A stretch of DNA of 64,000 nt from contig NZ_BCQS01000026.1 in NCBI RefSeq assembly GCF_001552195.1, positions 121,887 through 185,886 on the forward strand. The letters run 5' to 3'. The notes beneath the pieces are model-generated. The model saw only the letters and a list, made by a program, of their open reading frames with translations. It was not told where the DNA came from and searched no databases. Position 1 is the stretch's first letter, and each line of letters starts with the position of its first letter. Of this stretch, positions 61,794-64,000 are shown piece after piece. The translations under genes and the position numbers were made by a program. Source of the stretch: Actinomadura latina NBRC 106108. GTDB taxonomy: Bacteria > Actinomycetota > Actinomycetes > Streptosporangiales > Streptosporangiaceae.

Positions 61794-62645
61794 ATGGACG
61801 ATGATGGACGGATGCTCGCCGATGTCGTCCCATACCTGGTGTGCCCCGTGTGCGGAGCCGACCTCGAACTGGCCGGCGGCGGACTGCGCTGCCCCGGCGG
61901 GCACGCCTTCGACATCGCGCGGCAGGGCTATGCGAACCTCCTGCCGGGCAACGCCCGTCCGGGAACGGCCGACACACCGGAGATGGTCCGGGCTCGGGAC
62001 GACTTCCTGAAATCGGGCCATTTCGACGCGCCCGCCGACAGGCTGGCGAGGAGCGTCTCCCGAGCCGCTCCTCGTTTCGTCGTCGATGCGGGCGCCGGAA
62101 CCGGGTACTACCTGAGCCGGATACTCGACCGGTCGACCGGCGCGGTGGGGCTGGCGCTGGACATCTCCAAGCACGCCGCCCGCCGCGGGGCCAAGGCCCA
62201 TGCGCGGGCGGGCGCCGTCGTCGCCGACCTCTGGCGCCCGCTGCCGCTCCGGGACGGCGCAGCCGACACGATCGTCAACGTCTTCGCACCGCGCAACGCG
62301 GCCGAGTTCCACCGGGTCCTCCGCGACGAGGGGCTCCTGTTCACCGTCACCCCGTCGCCCCGGCATCTCGGCCCACTCGTGGAGCCCCTCGGGCTGCTCT
62401 CGATCGACGAGCGCAAGACCGAGCGCATGGACGCCGCGCTCGCGGGCTACTTCAAGTTCGATTCGCGCCAGGAGATCGAGGCGGAAGCCGTCCTGACCCA
62501 TGACGAGGTGGCCACCCTCGTGGGGATGGGGCCGAGCGCGCACCACGTCCCGGCCGAACTGCTCCGGGAGCGGTTGCGGCAGCTACCGGACCCGCTGCCG
62601 GCGCCGCTGTCCTTCGTCCTCTCGACGTACCGGCGGCTCATGTAG
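61794..62645 (+). CDS. rlmA: RlmA-type 23S rRNA (guanine-N1)-methyltransferase
   Basis: A 283-residue SAM methyltransferase. The N-terminal zinc ribbon LVCPVCGADLELAGGGLRCPGGHAFDIARQGYANLL is diagnostic of the RrmA/RlmA/TlrB family; the SAM site is FVVDAGAGTGYYLSRIL and VGLALDISKHAARRGAKA; APRNAAEFHRVLRDEGLLFTVTPSPRHL is the catalytic-domain core. Gram-positive members methylate G748 of 23S rRNA (tylosin/mycinamicin resistance); enterics G745. Which target applies is inference. Start ATG 61794 or 61812 (MLADVVPYL). The 3' end overlaps the convergent Acg-like gene by 63 bases. Confidence 0.86.
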   Translation: MDDDGRMLADVVPYLVCPVCGADLELAGGGLRCPGGHAFDIARQGYANLLPGNARPGTADTPEMVRARDDFLKSGHFDAPADRLARSVSRAAPRFVVDAGAGTGYYLSRILDRSTGAVGLALDISKHAARRGAKAHARAGAVVADLWRPLPLRDGAADTIVNVFAPRNAAEFHRVLRDEGLLFTVTPSPRHLGPLVEPLGLLSIDERKTERMDAALAGYFKFDSRQEIEAEAVLTHDEVATLVGMGPSAHHVPAELLRERLRQLPDPLPAPLSFVLSTYRRLM

Positions 62646-63344
62646 GTCGGCGTCCATGCGCTGCGTGAGTTCGAGCAGCACCTGCGGCACCTCGCCGGGC
62701 TCCGTCACGTCCTCGGCCCCGGGCACGTCGACCGTCTCGTACATGAACGAGACGGAGACGGAGCGGGCCGTGGCGCTCAGCAGGAGCCGCTGGAGCGCCT
62801 GGCCGGCACGGAGCCATTCGGCGGGGGAGTCACCGCGCGTGGTGAGAACCGCCCATCGGCCGCTCGTCAGCCGTTCTCGAGGAAGCAGGTGAAGCGTCGC
62901 CCCCTCCAGGCGGGCGGCCTCGCCCAGCTCATTGACGACGGGGAGTGCGGGCCGCATGCCCGATGCGGGACGGTGAGCGGGGAAGGGCTTCAGCGTCGCG
63001 GCGTACACGAGGCGCTCCTCGCGGGTCACCCGATGACGTCCGGCCAAGCGCACCGAGGCGAGGACCGATGGACGTCCCGTATCGGGAAGCAGCCGGACCA
63101 CGGCCGCGTGCCCGAGCTGAGCGGCGGCCAGCCGGAGGTTCACGAGTGCGGCGCCGCTGCTGAGATGCAGACCCCGCCCCGCGGGATCGTGCATGGGCCG
63201 GAACCTGTCCGGATCGGCGTGCAGCTCGACCAGGCCCGGAACCACCTTGAACCGCCAGGCGTGCACGTCATGGATCGTGGGCCCCATGGTCGCGGCGACA
63301 ACGAGACGTTCTGCGGAAGCGCGGATGGCGACGGGCACATTCAC
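62583..63344 (-). CDS. Acg-like FMN-binding nitroreductase-family protein, shortened
   Basis: The 253-residue product shows the start of Acg-type proteins (AATMGPTIHDVHAWRF, DPAGRGLHLSSGAALVNLRLAAAQLGHAAVVRLLPD) and their end (VLTTRGDSPAEWLRAGQALQRLLLSATARSVSVSFM). Between HLLPRERL and TSGRWAVL about 70-80 residues found in normal (about 330-residue) members are missing in frame, so FMN binding is likely lost. Acg proteins are induced in hypoxia in mycobacteria. GTG 63344 with AGGAGG upstream. The C-terminus DLHEPPVRREDEGQRRRQRVR runs into the convergent gene. Confidence 0.7.
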   Translation of the reverse strand: MNVPVAIRASAERLVVAATMGPTIHDVHAWRFKVVPGLVELHADPDRFRPMHDPAGRGLHLSSGAALVNLRLAAAQLGHAAVVRLLPDTGRPSVLASVRLAGRHRVTREERLVYAATLKPFPAHRPASGMRPALPVVNELGEAARLEGATLHLLPRERLTSGRWAVLTTRGDSPAEWLRAGQALQRLLLSATARSVSVSFMYETVDVPGAEDVTEPGEVPQVLLELTQRMDADLHEPPVRREDEGQRRRQRVR

Positions 63345-63547
63345 GAGGTGTTCCTCCTGACCTCGGCCGAGTGTCGTGCCGGGAGCCACAACTGCCCGCC
63401 CTCGGACGCCTGGACGCCGACTGGACGAGTTGTCTGCGCACGCTACCTCACTGTGACCCGATGCACGTAGTGCGTGAATCGCGAGGTCAGCGGGGTTGAT
63501 GGTGTGCTTGGGTGACAACTTTTCGCGAGTGACGCCTGTGCCGCGAT
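63345..63547. other. Intergenic region before the rrn-type promoters
   Basis: No gene seen. It presumably carries the promoter of the Acg-like gene on its minus strand; no clear hexamers. Confidence 0.4.
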
Positions 63548-63576
63548 TTGACGGTGCCCACGACGGACCTTAATGT
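63548..63576 (+). promoter_or_regulatory. Promoter TTGACG-N17-TAATGT, rrn-type P1
   Basis: TTGACG (63548-63553) and TAATGT (63571-63576) are separated by 17 bases: a consensus-like housekeeping promoter, rare in this GC-rich window. It lies about 390 bases upstream of a second one and fits the multi-promoter layout of actinobacterial rRNA operons. Confidence 0.6.
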
Positions 63577-63590
63577 CTCTCCTGCCTCGG

Positions 63591-63825
63591 GAGATGCGGG
63601 ACGCCAGATGGCGGCCGATCTCGAGGAAGCCACCAGGAATAGCCCCGTTCGCGCGGGGTTGGATCTGCGTGGCGGCTCCAGGTGGGATGCAGGACGCCGA
63701 ACGTCGGCGGCCGGCCCGAGGGAGGGATGGACCTCCGAAAATCGGTTCGAGCGGCGCTCGGGCTGATGTAGGATGGGCTCAAAGCCAGAACGGGATGCAG
63801 GACGCCGAGAGGTGGCCGGCCCGCA
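63591..63825. repeat. Direct repeats GGGATGCAGGACGCCGA in the rrn upstream region
   Basis: Perfect 17-base copies lie at 63684-63700 and 63792-63808, both followed after a short variable stretch by GGCCGGCCCG. A degenerate copy (GAGATGCGGGACGCCAGA) lies at 63591-63608. The spacing is about 93 and 108 bases. They may be processing sites, protein-binding sites or duplicated promoter modules. Confidence 0.7.
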
Positions 63826-63933
63826 GGGCGTCTCCTACGGAATGATCATTGCCAGGTCTTGGGCCTGGGGGTGTGTCGTCTCCGCGGGGACCTGGGTCGC
63901 CTCCGACTGTCGAAACGATCTTCGCGGATCGGG

Positions 63934-64000
63934 TTGACAATGGGAGCGGAGCAGGTAAGTTAGAAGGGTTGCCCCGGAGCCGGGGTCCTGCGGGAGCGGG
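63934..64000 (+). promoter_or_regulatory. rRNA operon promoter and leader start
   Basis: TTGACA (63934-63939), 16 bases, TAAGTT (63956-63961), then AGAAGGGTTGCCCCGG with a CCCCGG/CCGGGG hairpin. The AGAAGGGTTGCCCCGG leader is what I expect of actinobacterial rRNA promoters. The 16S gene itself would start beyond the window's right edge. Confidence 0.65.

Overview
The window is very GC-rich DNA with dense coding on both strands, frequent GTG/TTG starts and start/stop overlaps of the ATGA/GTGA kind. Gene content (two F420-type LLM oxidoreductases, a Ddn-like deazaflavin nitroreductase, an Acg-like protein, class II DAHP synthase, XRE/DUF5753 regulator, SpoIIE/STAS/HATPase partner switching) points to an Actinomycetota chromosome, probably a Streptosporangiales-like genus such as Actinomadura; the genus is inference only. 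No tRNA, CRISPR array or intact insertion sequence was recognised. The right edge runs into what looks like an rRNA operon promoter/leader.

Layout. 1-9 kb: the 5' end of a hotdog-like gene, a small Cys-rich protein, an ABC ATPase remnant, then a compact four-gene minus-strand operon (1.2-6.0 kb) coding a winged-helix-like protein, a PD-(D/E)XK/Fe-S-type nuclease, an unknown protein with a beta-barrel-like C-terminus and a UPF1/Dna2-type SF1 helicase. This resembles a Dna2 nuclease-helicase split into separate genes and is the best candidate here for an undescribed system. Metabolic and regulatory singletons follow to 10.9 kb. 11-14.5 kb: a decayed antibiotic-peptide-type locus (two ABC permeases, ABC ATPase, histidine kinase, response regulator) carrying several internal deletions. 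14.6-16.3 kb: LLM oxidoreductase/TetR divergent pair. 16.4-29.3 kb: an accessory-looking stretch containing a MazG fusion, citrate synthase, a TenA-like protein, a Ser/Thr kinase, an aldo-keto reductase, a membrane protein, and two paralogous unknown proteins which, with a third DNA-binding-like gene, share a long conserved promoter motif. 29.4-48.7 kb: housekeeping and lipid/xenobiotic functions (AMP ligase with a frameshift, AlkZ-like glycosylase, RlpA-like secreted protein, acyl-CoA dehydrogenase with its phosphotransferase and TetR, PIG-L deacetylase, class II amidotransferase, methyltransferase, SDR, AraC/NUDIX). 48.7-58.5 kb: gltX, then a stress-signalling block: a 1408-residue poly-HAMP hybrid kinase with a partner response regulator, divergent from a HATPase-GAF-SpoIIE phosphatase, STAS antagonist and HATPase anti-sigma factor. 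58.6-63.3 kb: class II DAHP synthase, a group 2 sigma factor divergent from thioredoxin, RlmA-type rRNA methyltransferase and a shortened Acg-like protein. 63.4-64 kb: rrn-type promoters and repeats.

Two themes recur. First, shared cis motifs link dispersed genes: one of 21 bases before three genes of the 17-27 kb region; ATTCGTCCAAGAC-like boxes before a VOC protein, a methyltransferase and the AraC/TIGR03086 pair; and near-palindromic ATGCACKTGCAT at 34.5 and 39.7 kb. Second, many genes are shortened by internal or terminal deletions (ABC ATPases, kinase, response regulator, permease, TPP enzyme, Acg-like protein, AraC), meaning either real gene decay or assembly collapse in GC-rich DNA.
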